From assembly GCF_000027005.1 (NCBI RefSeq), contig NC_012965.1:607001-671000 (forward strand): 64,000 bases of DNA, in the 5' to 3' direction. This stretch comes from Komagataella phaffii GS115 (Eukaryota > Ascomycota > Pichiomycetes > Pichiales > Pichiaceae). This document shows, one piece after another, positions 48,890 through 56,232 of the stretch. Each line of letters opens with the position of its first letter. Within the stretch, counting starts at the first letter, position 1. Position numbers and translations under genes: made by a program. A model generated the notes under the pieces. That model did not search any database, was not told the origin of the DNA, and was given only the letters and a program-made list of their open reading frames with translations.

Positions 48890-49438
48890 ATGAACATCTG
48901 TTTCGCAGAGTGTTTGGTGGAACTGTTCAATGAGAGGGATATTAACAAACTGGTTAACCAGCTGCTGCGGGATACCCGAGGGTATGATGGGTTGCTGACT
49001 TGGAATTCTCTTTTGAAAGGAAATGCGCAAGTATTGACCGAAAGCGTATTAGATAATTACGATAATCAAGGTTATGATATCTGCTCGTTCTTGCAAGAAC
49101 TGATGGTTAAACTGTCACAAGAACTGGATTTGGTGAAGGGGATGAGAGGAAAAAGATGCCGCTATCAATTTCAAAGTACTTTTGCCAGTATCAAGGGTGG
49201 GAGTCACCAATACTTGATCGAGAGTCACGACCTAGCAAAGGCAGATGTTATATTATCAAGATGCTTGTTTGTACTCAACGAGCAGGAGAATATATTTATC
49301 AATGGCGACTATAATTTGGTGGGCTCTATTTACTATAACACCGAATTGCAGCATTATTTCTATGTCAAAGGAGAGTGCAGGTCTAATCCAAACGATCTAC
49401 GTAGAGTGGATGTTTTTCTTGAATCATCGTGGTCTTGA
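48890..49438 (+). CDS. Uncharacterised protein, 182 residues
   Basis: An intact ATG frame starting 91 bases from the FIP1 start, on the opposite strand. The product is a mixed alpha/beta protein without signal peptide or membrane segment (for example NICFAECLVELFNERDINKLVNQLL, then a C-terminal half rich in beta-prone segments such as NGDYNLVGSIYYNTELQHYFYVKG). I recognise no family. It overlaps the next gene on the minus strand by 15 bases at the 3' ends. Confidence 0.6.
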   Translation: MNICFAECLVELFNERDINKLVNQLLRDTRGYDGLLTWNSLLKGNAQVLTESVLDNYDNQGYDICSFLQELMVKLSQELDLVKGMRGKRCRYQFQSTFASIKGGSHQYLIESHDLAKADVILSRCLFVLNEQENIFINGDYNLVGSIYYNTELQHYFYVKGECRSNPNDLRRVDVFLESSWS

Positions 49439-49900
49439 CTCAACTCTAAGCTGTGAGTATCCGTTAGATGTTAAAGGACCAATGCAAGATTTATCTCTCG
49501 GAAGAGTTGTGCGGACTGTTTGTTTGAACAGCTTCAAACTATCTACCAAGTAGCTGTTGCAATCCAGCACGACCCTTTTGTCACTGAAATGTGAACTGTG
49601 GTCTTGCTTATTTTTGTGCTGGTTCGTTAACCTTACTGAATACTGTTTCATTGCCTCAACAGACTTGATTCGCGTCTTGTATATAACGTGTTTGTTGTTT
49701 CCATTAGAGACGTGATAGTTGAAGGTTTCTTCTAATACACCAGGTTCCGCTGTGTCGACATCGCTTTTACCAAATAATCTAAGCAAGGGTTCGTCAGGAA
49801 TGCTATGATCAAAAAGGTGTAGTATCGTAGGACTCTCGATGCTCCAGTTCGTTACGCTCTCTGTACTCATTAAGATCAATCGATCAGGATCCAAAGGCAT
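49424..49900 (-). CDS. Uncharacterised protein, 158 residues
   Basis: First in-frame ATG at 49900 (a second at 49870). The product starts MPLDPDRLILMSTESVTNWSI and is polar and soluble, with no recognised domain. The frame stays open upstream to the 14-G run at 50088-50101, but no ATG lies there. It converges on, and overlaps by 15 bases, the 182-residue gene. It could be a fast-evolving subunit of a larger complex; that is a guess. Confidence 0.55.
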   Translation of the reverse strand: MPLDPDRLILMSTESVTNWSIESPTILHLFDHSIPDEPLLRLFGKSDVDTAEPGVLEETFNYHVSNGNNKHVIYKTRIKSVEAMKQYSVRLTNQHKNKQDHSSHFSDKRVVLDCNSYLVDSLKLFKQTVRTTLPRDKSCIGPLTSNGYSQLRVESRPR

Positions 49901-50294
49901 TTCAGGAACAGAGCAGTAAAAGAAGCTCGCAAGAAAATTAGGAATCCAGCTATTTAGAAGTAGAAAAATATCGGTTCGGGCTATAGGGGATACGACAAGG
50001 GGGGATTTGGGATGTATCGGCCCCCTTATCCCTTGACACAAATCTATTATTATTGGAGATCTGAGTATGTACCTGTTTACATAATCAGGGGGGGGGGGGG
50101 GCTCCTTTGGCACAAATAGAGCACAACACCAGTGTCTTCTTGTAGATTCATGGTGTTCGGATTATTAGTGGGCACGTGATGAGGGATAGGTTTTCTGATC
50201 ATTAATGCTAGGATCTTATTGATTCGAGCGCTTCAGTTGTACTGAAGATTTTTCAATTTCCAGACTTCTAGTTTAACTATCATCACAAAGCAAA
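49901..50294. promoter_or_regulatory. Divergent promoter region with G14 run, RPL43 side
   Basis: No gene seen in 394 bases. Contains a run of 14 G on the plus strand (50088-50101) and a CACGTG E-box at 50173-50178, about 120 bases before the RPL43 start. In many yeasts outside Saccharomyces, Cbf1-type sites take part in ribosomal protein gene control. Confidence 0.45.
50088..50101 (+). repeat. G14 homopolymer
   Basis: Fourteen consecutive G, the longest G/C homopolymer in the window, in intergenic DNA upstream of RPL43. Length is likely to vary or be misread. Confidence 0.95.
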
Positions 50295-50771
50295 ATGTAT
50301 GTAATAGACAACTGTTAAAGGAGGATAGAATCACTTTGAAGATGCAAACAAATGGTCACTGAGACTTTTATTCCTTACCAAATAAGGGGTATGGGCGAAC
50401 TTATGGTCGCTTTCACCGACCTGGTTGAAGATCTTCAATAGTTTATTCCAATCCAATTTTGTCAAATTGAAGGAGCAAGTGCTAACAAATTTAGGTCTAA
50501 GAGAACTAAGAAGGTAGGAATTGCCGGTAAATATGGTGTCCGTTACGGTTCATCTCTGAGAAAGCAATGTAAGAAGTTGGAGACTCAGCAACACGCCAAG
50601 TACGACTGTGCATTCTGTGGTAAGAAGACTGTCAAGAGACAGGCTACTGGTATCTGGTCTTGCAAGGCTTGCAAGAAGACCGTTGCTGGTGGTGCTTACA
50701 CTGTTTCCACTGCTGCTGCCGCCACTGTCAGATCCACCATCAGACGTTTGAGAGAGATGGCTGAGGCATGA
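50295..50771 (+). CDS. RPL43: Ribosomal protein eL43 (one intron, split start codon)
   Basis: A 92-residue large-subunit ribosomal protein of the cytoplasmic ribosome, with a C4 zinc ribbon (CAFCGKK, CKACKK). The coding sequence is 50295-50296 plus 50495-50771: exon 1 contributes only the AT of the start codon, and exon 2 begins with G TCT AAG AGA. The first residues ([25 protein letters not shown]) match the family exactly, which fixes the splice sites. S. cerevisiae RPL43A/B have the same two-base first exon. Length is identical to yeast L43 (92). Confidence 0.96.
50297..50494 (+). other. RPL43: Intron of RPL43
   Basis: 198 bases, donor GTATGT, branch TGCTAAC (50480-50486), acceptor TAG (50492-50494). 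It splits the initiator codon after AT. Confidence 0.95.
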
Positions 50772-51125
50772 TCAATTTGTAATCTAATGGAACAAATGTA
50801 CTCAATCAGATACTGTAGAGGAAATCTCCAAAAAGGTTGAACTCGGGAAGAGGAAAGTAGTTACGCTGTGGGTGCACAAGATGCATAAAGGGTGGAAGCT
50901 TTATTGCGATGCGTGGTAAACTTGTAGCACCGTATATCTAGTATCAATCCACCTCGATAACTCTCACGGCGCAATCTCGAGCCAAACTGGCACAACCTTA
51001 ATGCTCATTTCGGGCCAATGATCCACCAGTGTGCCGATTAGAATGAGATTGCGCAATATCGCTGGGTCACAGCGATAATGTATTGTTAACTAAAATTCAA
51101 GAACAACATTTACTGTAGATTGACT
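50772..51125. promoter_or_regulatory. Intergenic region with long-range inverted repeat
   Basis: 353 bases, no gene. GCGCAATCTC (50969-50978) and GAGATTGCGC (51045-51054) are perfect complements 66 bases apart. The second copy overlaps the palindrome ATTGCGCAAT (51048-51057). They lie 70-160 bases before the DUF6250 gene and look like paired binding sites. Confidence 0.5.
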
Positions 51126-51866
51126 ATGTCGAGTAAGAACATTGAGAATACTACCAGCTCTAGAGGCTCTGATAACACGGTTATTGTCCAAGATTCCTTC
51201 ACAGATGTTCTCACTGGCTGGAAGGTTGAGCAACAAGATCCGAGTGGAACTGTAACGGCAAGAGATGGTATCTTGGAAATTATTCAGCCTTCTGGTGCAA
51301 CTATCTGGTTGAAACAAAAGTTAGTCGGAAACTATGAAATAACCTTCGATGCGACACCAATACCGTTCACCATAGAAGGTACAAAGTTCATTGACCGCAT
51401 CTCAGATTTGAACATGTTCTGGAATGCAACGGACCCAACGACAGAGGATGGTGATGTAACGAAAAATCATTTCGATGCAAGCTTGAATAGTTACAATTCT
51501 TTAAACTTGTATTACGTCGGCTTCGGAGCAAACAGCAATGGAACTACTCGACTGCGTCGCAATGACGGATCGGTGGGCCGTCCCCAAATAACAGGTTATT
51601 CCACAGATGAACACAGGACCGTCGATGACCATGCAGGTCCTATGAGTGAATATACGAGATTATACGCAAACACTCCAACCAGGGTGAAAATAGCATCTAT
51701 ACGACCAACCAAGGATGATCCTGTAAACTTGAAATGGTACGCTAACGAGAAATTGATTTTTGGTTATGAGGATGCTAAGCCTTATTTAGAGGGATGGTTT
51801 GGCTTCCGAACCATAACGAGTCACTGGAAAATATCAAACTTTAAAGTTACGAGACTAAACGAATAA
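51126..51866 (+). CDS. DUF6250-family protein, possible carbohydrate-active enzyme
   Basis: A 246-residue protein of a family best known from bacteria (DUF6250). Recognisable blocks: the beta-sandwich strand SGATIWLKQKLVGNYEITFDATPI, DRISDLNMFWNATDP, LNLYYVGFGANSNGTTRLRRNDG, and the end EGWFGFRTITSHWKISNFKVTRL. The concanavalin-like sandwich resembles modules that handle plant polysaccharides in bacteria, but the activity is not established. There is no signal peptide, so it would be cytosolic if the ATG at 51126 is right. The patchy spread in yeasts suggests horizontal transfer. Flanking intergenic DNA is long and repeat-rich. Confidence 0.75.
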   Translation: MSSKNIENTTSSRGSDNTVIVQDSFTDVLTGWKVEQQDPSGTVTARDGILEIIQPSGATIWLKQKLVGNYEITFDATPIPFTIEGTKFIDRISDLNMFWNATDPTTEDGDVTKNHFDASLNSYNSLNLYYVGFGANSNGTTRLRRNDGSVGRPQITGYSTDEHRTVDDHAGPMSEYTRLYANTPTRVKIASIRPTKDDPVNLKWYANEKLIFGYEDAKPYLEGWFGFRTITSHWKISNFKVTRLNE

Positions 51867-52371
51867 ATGATATGTCACGTTCTCTCGCCCTCTGAAAATA
51901 GTACATTACAAATTGAAGATCCTTTCACTAACACCAAGGCCATATCTCATTACGTGTAAAGAATTGGGCCTATCGACGCTTAGCATCTCTCTAGGCCCAG
52001 TTTTAGTACTACCTGTTCGCAATAAGTTCAACTGGAGCCATTCCACGTGTTAGCTGTAACTACTAGCTCACCCAGCTGAATAGCCTAGCAGAACTATTCG
52101 AGGTGAGATTAAGCGATTAAGCAATCAACCTTATCATCTCACTATCAGACCTTGAGACTCAAAGAGAGCTGAGCCCTGTTTAGGTACATTATGACGCAAA
52201 GTGCACTAGTCAATGTTTTCCTTTTTACTTGATAACGCATCCTTCTCAAGCCTAACATCTAGCATCTCGAGATGATGAGTAAGAACTACGGAGATACGTC
52301 ATGCGTCAGCTTTAAGTTTATAAAAGACCTCTTCCCCAATTATTTTCGTAAACTCAAACTCAACAATCACT
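51867..52371. other. Long intergenic region, possible decayed LTR
   Basis: 505 bases, no gene. TGGGCCTA (51965-51972) pairs with TAGGCCCA (51992-51999). Further on TGTTAG (52048-52053) and CTAACA (52252-52257) bound a 210-base segment with LTR-like ends, but no target duplication flanks it. TATAAAAG lies at about 52318-52325, some 50 bases before the next ATG. A near-palindromic ACGTCATGCGTCA element is at about 52297-52310. Confidence 0.4.
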
Positions 52372-52587
52372 ATGACTAATCAACCAAGATTCCTAGATCT
52401 TTCGAACACAGTCTCACAGCCTGTGGTGATAAGTTTGGATGAACCAAGGTCAACTGAAACGAGGAAGCTAGCGCAGGAAATACATCAATCACCTGAGGAG
52501 GGGGATGATGAGGAAGAAAACAGGCGTGCTAGCACAAAGCCTGAAAATGATTTCGAAAGTATTGTCCTTGAATTAAGCTCAGGATAG
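52372..52587 (+). CDS. Candidate small acidic orphan protein
   Basis: A 71-residue ATG frame with a TATAAAAG element about 50 bases upstream. The product is hydrophilic and acidic with a run GDDEEEN and no hydrophobic core, so it is probably disordered. No family recognised. The promoter and stable frame in a gene-poor stretch are the only support. Confidence 0.4.
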   Translation: MTNQPRFLDLSNTVSQPVVISLDEPRSTETRKLAQEIHQSPEEGDDEEENRRASTKPENDFESIVLELSSG

Positions 52588-52901
52588 ATATAGTTTTAGG
52601 ATATTTTAATTAATGGGTTATTTCGTTTCCGTAAGAACAAATATTTTCTTCGAAATAGTGATTTCTCATTCATTAGGGTTAGAGTCATAAACCGAGAAGT
52701 CATTTTGATGCCAAATTATATAAATTACTACTACGTTTGGCTTCAAAGTCACAAAGAAGCACGGAGATGTAATCGCATCTGTTTACAATAATTTAGAATC
52801 AATATAATATATTTCAGCTCATAATCCATATTTGACTACATCCAGTCTCAACCATACAATTTTCACGTAATACCATTAACTTGTTGCATTAAGTTGGCAT
52901 C
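52588..52901. other. AT-rich intergenic region
   Basis: 314 bases between the orphan and the converging secreted-protein gene. Nothing coding seen; only AT-rich DNA with poly(A)-signal-like stretches (ATATAATATATTT near 52802). Confidence 0.4.
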
Positions 52902-53771
52902 TTATTTCTCCCATACTTTAAGGCCAATGTCAGTTCCCCCAACACAATCCTTGATAGACAATGAATATCCATTACCAGATGGACATGACCTGAAATTGGA
53001 CTCACCATTAAAGATCAGGTATCCGTCGTCAATATCCCATTTAACAGATGGCGTGAGTTCTCCCCAAGGGTCAACGTTTCCGACTTCTCCAGAATTAGGG
53101 TCAACATATACGCCTCTGTTATCTTGATCTACCAGCGAACAATCCTTTTGGAAAGTCACAATCAGATCGTTTCCCTGATCTCCTCCTACAGAGAAGACAT
53201 GAGGATGTGCATCAACTTTTTTGATGGCCTCGTATTGATGCTTACTGCCTTTGGATTTGATGGCATAGGTTCCTGTGATCGAGCAATAGTAATCACCATC
53301 ACCGTGGTCATTGTCATCGTCATAATCCTTGTCATCATCTTTATCATCATCCTTGTCATCATCCTTGTCATCGTCGGCTGGGAGTACCTTCCAAGCCATA
53401 CCATAGCTGTCACCTTTGCATTCACCATGTTTCTTCACATATCCGATATAGTCCTCCGTGCAAACAATTAAGCCTTGGTCAAAATAGAGGTATCCACCGT
53501 TAGTGCTCCAACCTGTAACTGGTTTGTCGGTCTGTACCGCATAGCCATCATCATCAAGACCTATCCATTTACCACCATCATACTTCAGAGCTCCCTCATC
53601 TGTGAGGGTCACTTTTTTGTTGCCACCTCCAGCAACAATCTTTTCGTCTCTATTAGTGAGAGTCGAATAGTGATATGGGGATCCACTCCGGATTAGAAGG
53701 ACACCGAAGGTTTGGTCGGCAACAGCGATCGATGCAAGTGTTGAGATGAGAATAGTTTTCAGGTTGAACAT
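52902..53771 (-). CDS. Secreted two-domain protein with DDDK repeat linker
   Basis: A 289-residue protein with a clear signal peptide (MFNLKTILISTLASIAVA, cleaved before DQT). Two similar beta-rich domains follow. The first (about 20-130) has the pattern LTDEGALKYDGGKWIGL...GGYLYFDQGLIVC, the second (about 160-289) FQKDCSLVDQDNRGVYVDP...DDGYLIFNGESNFRSC. They resemble the PIR-C-terminal-like domain of fungal cell-wall proteins. Between them lies an acidic linker of repeated DDDK. No GPI signal, so it is secreted or wall-bound. A TATA element (minus strand, about 53823-53830) lies 55 bases upstream. Function unknown. Confidence 0.8.
   Translation of the reverse strand: MFNLKTILISTLASIAVADQTFGVLLIRSGSPYHYSTLTNRDEKIVAGGGNKKVTLTDEGALKYDGGKWIGLDDDGYAVQTDKPVTGWSTNGGYLYFDQGLIVCTEDYIGYVKKHGECKGDSYGMAWKVLPADDDKDDDKDDDKDDDKDYDDDNDHGDGDYYCSITGTYAIKSKGSKHQYEAIKKVDAHPHVFSVGGDQGNDLIVTFQKDCSLVDQDNRGVYVDPNSGEVGNVDPWGELTPSVKWDIDDGYLIFNGESNFRSCPSGNGYSLSIKDCVGGTDIGLKVWEK
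53327..53374 (-). repeat. 12-base tandem repeat encoding DDDK units
   Basis: Four 12-base units (53327-53338, 53339-53350, 53351-53362, 53363-53374) differing at a few positions; plus-strand consensus CCTTGTCATCAT. They encode the Asp-Lys linker of the secreted protein. Confidence 0.9.
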
Positions 53772-54107
53772 TTGTGTTTGTGATTTCTTAATTGATACTT
53801 CATGAAGGGATATTCAATGACCTATTTATACCCAAATCTAACTCATCAATGCCAGTGATACCAAATATAGGTACCCTCCAAGGGTCTACCAGTTTACCCC
53901 AAAGACCGTTTGAGGGTACCTGACATGCGCGATGACGTCACGCATTTGAGAGATGAGTTCTAAGTATAACCCACAGGAGTTTAAGTATGACCTTGAAAGG
54001 GCGATGAGCATCGGTTTGAGCTTAAAAGATTAAAATAGCATTGTTAAAGTGTGGTATGTTGAGGATTCTCCATAATTTGGTCTTGGCCATTTGCCCTAAT
54101 CAGGTAA
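53772..54107. promoter_or_regulatory. Promoter with nested inverted repeats and CRE palindrome
   Basis: No gene in 336 bases. AGGTACCCTC (53869-53878) and GAGGGTACCT (53912-53921) are perfect complements around a 33-base spacer, with an inner pair GGTCT/AGACC (53883-53887, 53903-53907). TGACGTCA (53933-53940), a perfect CRE, is flanked by ATGCG (53925-53929) and CGCAT (53941-53945). These lie 100-175 bases before the secreted-protein ATG and suggest a strongly regulated promoter. Confidence 0.6.
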
Positions 54108-54725
54108 TCATCGACCAAATTGTTCACTCTCTTTTTCAGTAATTTTGATACTTTGCAAGTGTTCTATTGTTTCGTTATTCAGAGTGTCATCTACTTCCTT
54201 TTCATCAGAGCCACATCCACAATCGTAATCCTCTAGAATATTGGAGCAGTCGTATTGTGGTTTCTCCAATCTCTTATTGACCTGATTGTGAATATGACAT
54301 CCCCACACTGCAGCCACCTGTCTTGAGGACAATTGTGGAGGGTATTTCTGCAGCAATAAATTGAAATGTCTTGCACAGTCTCCACATGGATAAACCTGTG
54401 CAAACAAATAAATGTAGTCATTTAAGGTTGATTTTTGATTCTCCGATGGGGATTCAGGATATCTAGCAAGAATAGTGTGAAAGAGTTTCCAGGAAGCATT
54501 TCCAAGTTCTGCTTTCAAAGTTTCGTTAGCCATTTTTGGCATGAATGGAAGAGGGGGATCATTCTCAGTACTCTGATTCGGTATGATGAGCTCTGGAGTT
54601 TTGAGGGGAACAGGCTGATCTAGTTGGTTGGAAAATTGAGCTCCACTGTTAAAGAGAGTATAAAGCACAATGAATGAAAATAACGTTGCCGCTAATGTTG
54701 CTATTCGTTTGTTGAATGTTATCAT
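54108..54725 (-). CDS. ERV2: ER FAD-linked sulfhydryl oxidase Erv2
   Basis: A 205-residue flavin enzyme that makes disulfides in the ER lumen and passes electrons to oxygen. An N-terminal signal anchor (residues 8-25, ATLAATLFSFIVLYTLF) is followed by the Erv/ALR helical domain with WKLFHTILARYPESP, the proximal active-site CGDC at 114-117, the FAD-contacting CHIHNQVN (143-150), structural C160, and a C-terminal CGC shuttle (169-171), the Erv2 hallmark. Length fits yeast Erv2 (196). Confidence 0.95.
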   Translation of the reverse strand: MITFNKRIATLAATLFSFIVLYTLFNSGAQFSNQLDQPVPLKTPELIIPNQSTENDPPLPFMPKMANETLKAELGNASWKLFHTILARYPESPSENQKSTLNDYIYLFAQVYPCGDCARHFNLLLQKYPPQLSSRQVAAVWGCHIHNQVNKRLEKPQYDCSNILEDYDCGCGSDEKEVDDTLNNETIEHLQSIKITEKESEQFGR

Positions 54726-55064
54726 GGTGTAGATCTAGTTGTTTAAGATTGTGCTGTTCAAGGTGACAATTATGGCGCGACAATGTCAATTCTAATATCA
54801 GTGCTCGCACTATTATATATACAATTATAATTATAATCTACGGATGCCGCTGAAAATCAAATCAAATCATAGAGTTAGCGGTTCACGTACACAATAGGGG
54901 TGCAGAGCCGTATAGTCTTTCGTTATCACCTAAACTTTTCTTTTAACTATAACTTCATATTCTCTGTATTTCTTAAACCTACTTGGCTATCAGAATAAAT
55001 TCAGTCGAGCGTAAATTCCCACCTAGCCTCATCAGAATCTTCCTACTAATTGTTTCCCCCCAAC
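54726..55064. promoter_or_regulatory. Divergent promoter region ERV2 / TIP41
   Basis: 339 bases, no gene. A TATATATA-rich tract near 54812 followed by AATTATAATTATAAT lies on the ERV2 side. Nothing else notable. Confidence 0.35.
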
Positions 55065-56132
55065 ATGACAGATAGAAAGATCAATATTGATTCTATTCAC
55101 ATTGATAATGCTAGAAAAATGTCCCAACTAACGCAGAAAAGCCGTATTCCGGCAAGACCTGGCCAGTCAATGACAACAAATCTTACACAGAAATGGTCGA
55201 GTTCTCCAAAGGTGGCACATCATGTCTCAGTGCCTGCACTATCGACCAAGACATCGACAAGTTCACACAATAGTTGTTCAAATCCTCAATGTGATCACTG
55301 TGGCTCGGTTATTGTGCCCGCACCAGTGGCTACACTCCCGTTAACTGATGCACCCTCTATCTCCATTGGGAACTGGGAGGTTTTTACTACTAGAAAACCG
55401 ATACTGAATAGCCAAGATACTGAACAATTGGAAAAAACCCTAGGCTTTCCCATTCCCGAAATGACTTTTGGACACAATAAAGTTCAGGTTTTTAAACTGT
55501 CAGAGGATAGAAGTATTGAATGGAGCATTGACTTTAATGCCATAGATGCCTTGAAAATGGTAAGGAAAAATGTGGATCCCTCAGAGTTACTGCAGGTCAG
55601 TTATGCACAAGACTGGGTAAATGCAAGACAGCATAGAAAAGGCGATGAGATCATGGAGATTTTTAGACCATTTGATTGGTCTTATACATCAGACTACAAA
55701 GGAACCATTACAAGTGAAGTGCCCATGACAATAGATAATTCCAAGGCAATACCAACAAGTAAGCTTCAGACTGGATCCATTTTATTTTTCAACGATATGA
55801 TTCTCTTTGAGGATGAACTGGGTGACAATGGAATATCTTTGCTAAATATCAAGATCAGAGTCATGAAAGATTGTCTCTTAATATTGCAACGTCTTTTTCT
55901 GCGTGTTGATAATGTTATATTCAGGGTTTACGATACCAGAGTGTACATAGATTTTGAAAAGCTGGAGGTCATAAGAGAGTTCAAGCGACTTGAAGCCTCC
56001 TATCAAGAGATCAGACTGCAAATCAACGTCGGAACAGGTGACCCCAGAGCCCTTATGCGAGATACTGCTTGGGTAGCTGACCATTGCAAAGAGGTTTTCA
56101 AAGAGAGAGAATACGTACAGCTATCGGGATAA
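55065..56132 (+). CDS. TIP41: TOR-pathway phosphatase regulator Tip41
   Basis: A 355-residue protein that binds Tap42 and PP2A-type phosphatases (Sit4, Pph21/22) and opposes TORC1 output. The first 100 residues are disordered. The conserved TIP41 domain runs from GNWEVFTTRKPILNS (about 105) through IPEMTFGHNKV, TFDWSYTSDYKGT-like PFDWSYTSDYKGT, ILFFNDMILFEDELGDNGIS and RVYDTRVYIDFEKLEVIREFKRLEASY. The ATG at 55065 is the first in frame. Another TORC1 component, GTR1, is elsewhere in the window without evident linkage. Confidence 0.93.
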   Translation: MTDRKINIDSIHIDNARKMSQLTQKSRIPARPGQSMTTNLTQKWSSSPKVAHHVSVPALSTKTSTSSHNSCSNPQCDHCGSVIVPAPVATLPLTDAPSISIGNWEVFTTRKPILNSQDTEQLEKTLGFPIPEMTFGHNKVQVFKLSEDRSIEWSIDFNAIDALKMVRKNVDPSELLQVSYAQDWVNARQHRKGDEIMEIFRPFDWSYTSDYKGTITSEVPMTIDNSKAIPTSKLQTGSILFFNDMILFEDELGDNGISLLNIKIRVMKDCLLILQRLFLRVDNVIFRVYDTRVYIDFEKLEVIREFKRLEASYQEIRLQINVGTGDPRALMRDTAWVADHCKEVFKEREYVQLSG

Positions 56133-56187
56133 AAACTATCGGCACTATTCATTCAGTAAATAATATACTAACTTCTAACCAAATTCC

Positions 56188-56203
56188 AAAAAAAAAAAAA
56201 AAA
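56188..56203 (+). repeat. A16 homopolymer
   Basis: Sixteen A in the 100-base space between the convergent TIP41 and TBC-protein genes, followed by more A-rich DNA. Likely part of the 3' end signals. Confidence 0.9.
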
Positions 56204-56232
56204 GAAACAAAAAAAGAGGAAACTACTATAGC

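Noticed and set aside
52048..52257. Solo LTR of a Ty-like element
   Set aside because: Short TG..CA inverted ends only; no target-site duplication, primer-binding site or second copy seen. Kept only as a low-interest observation.
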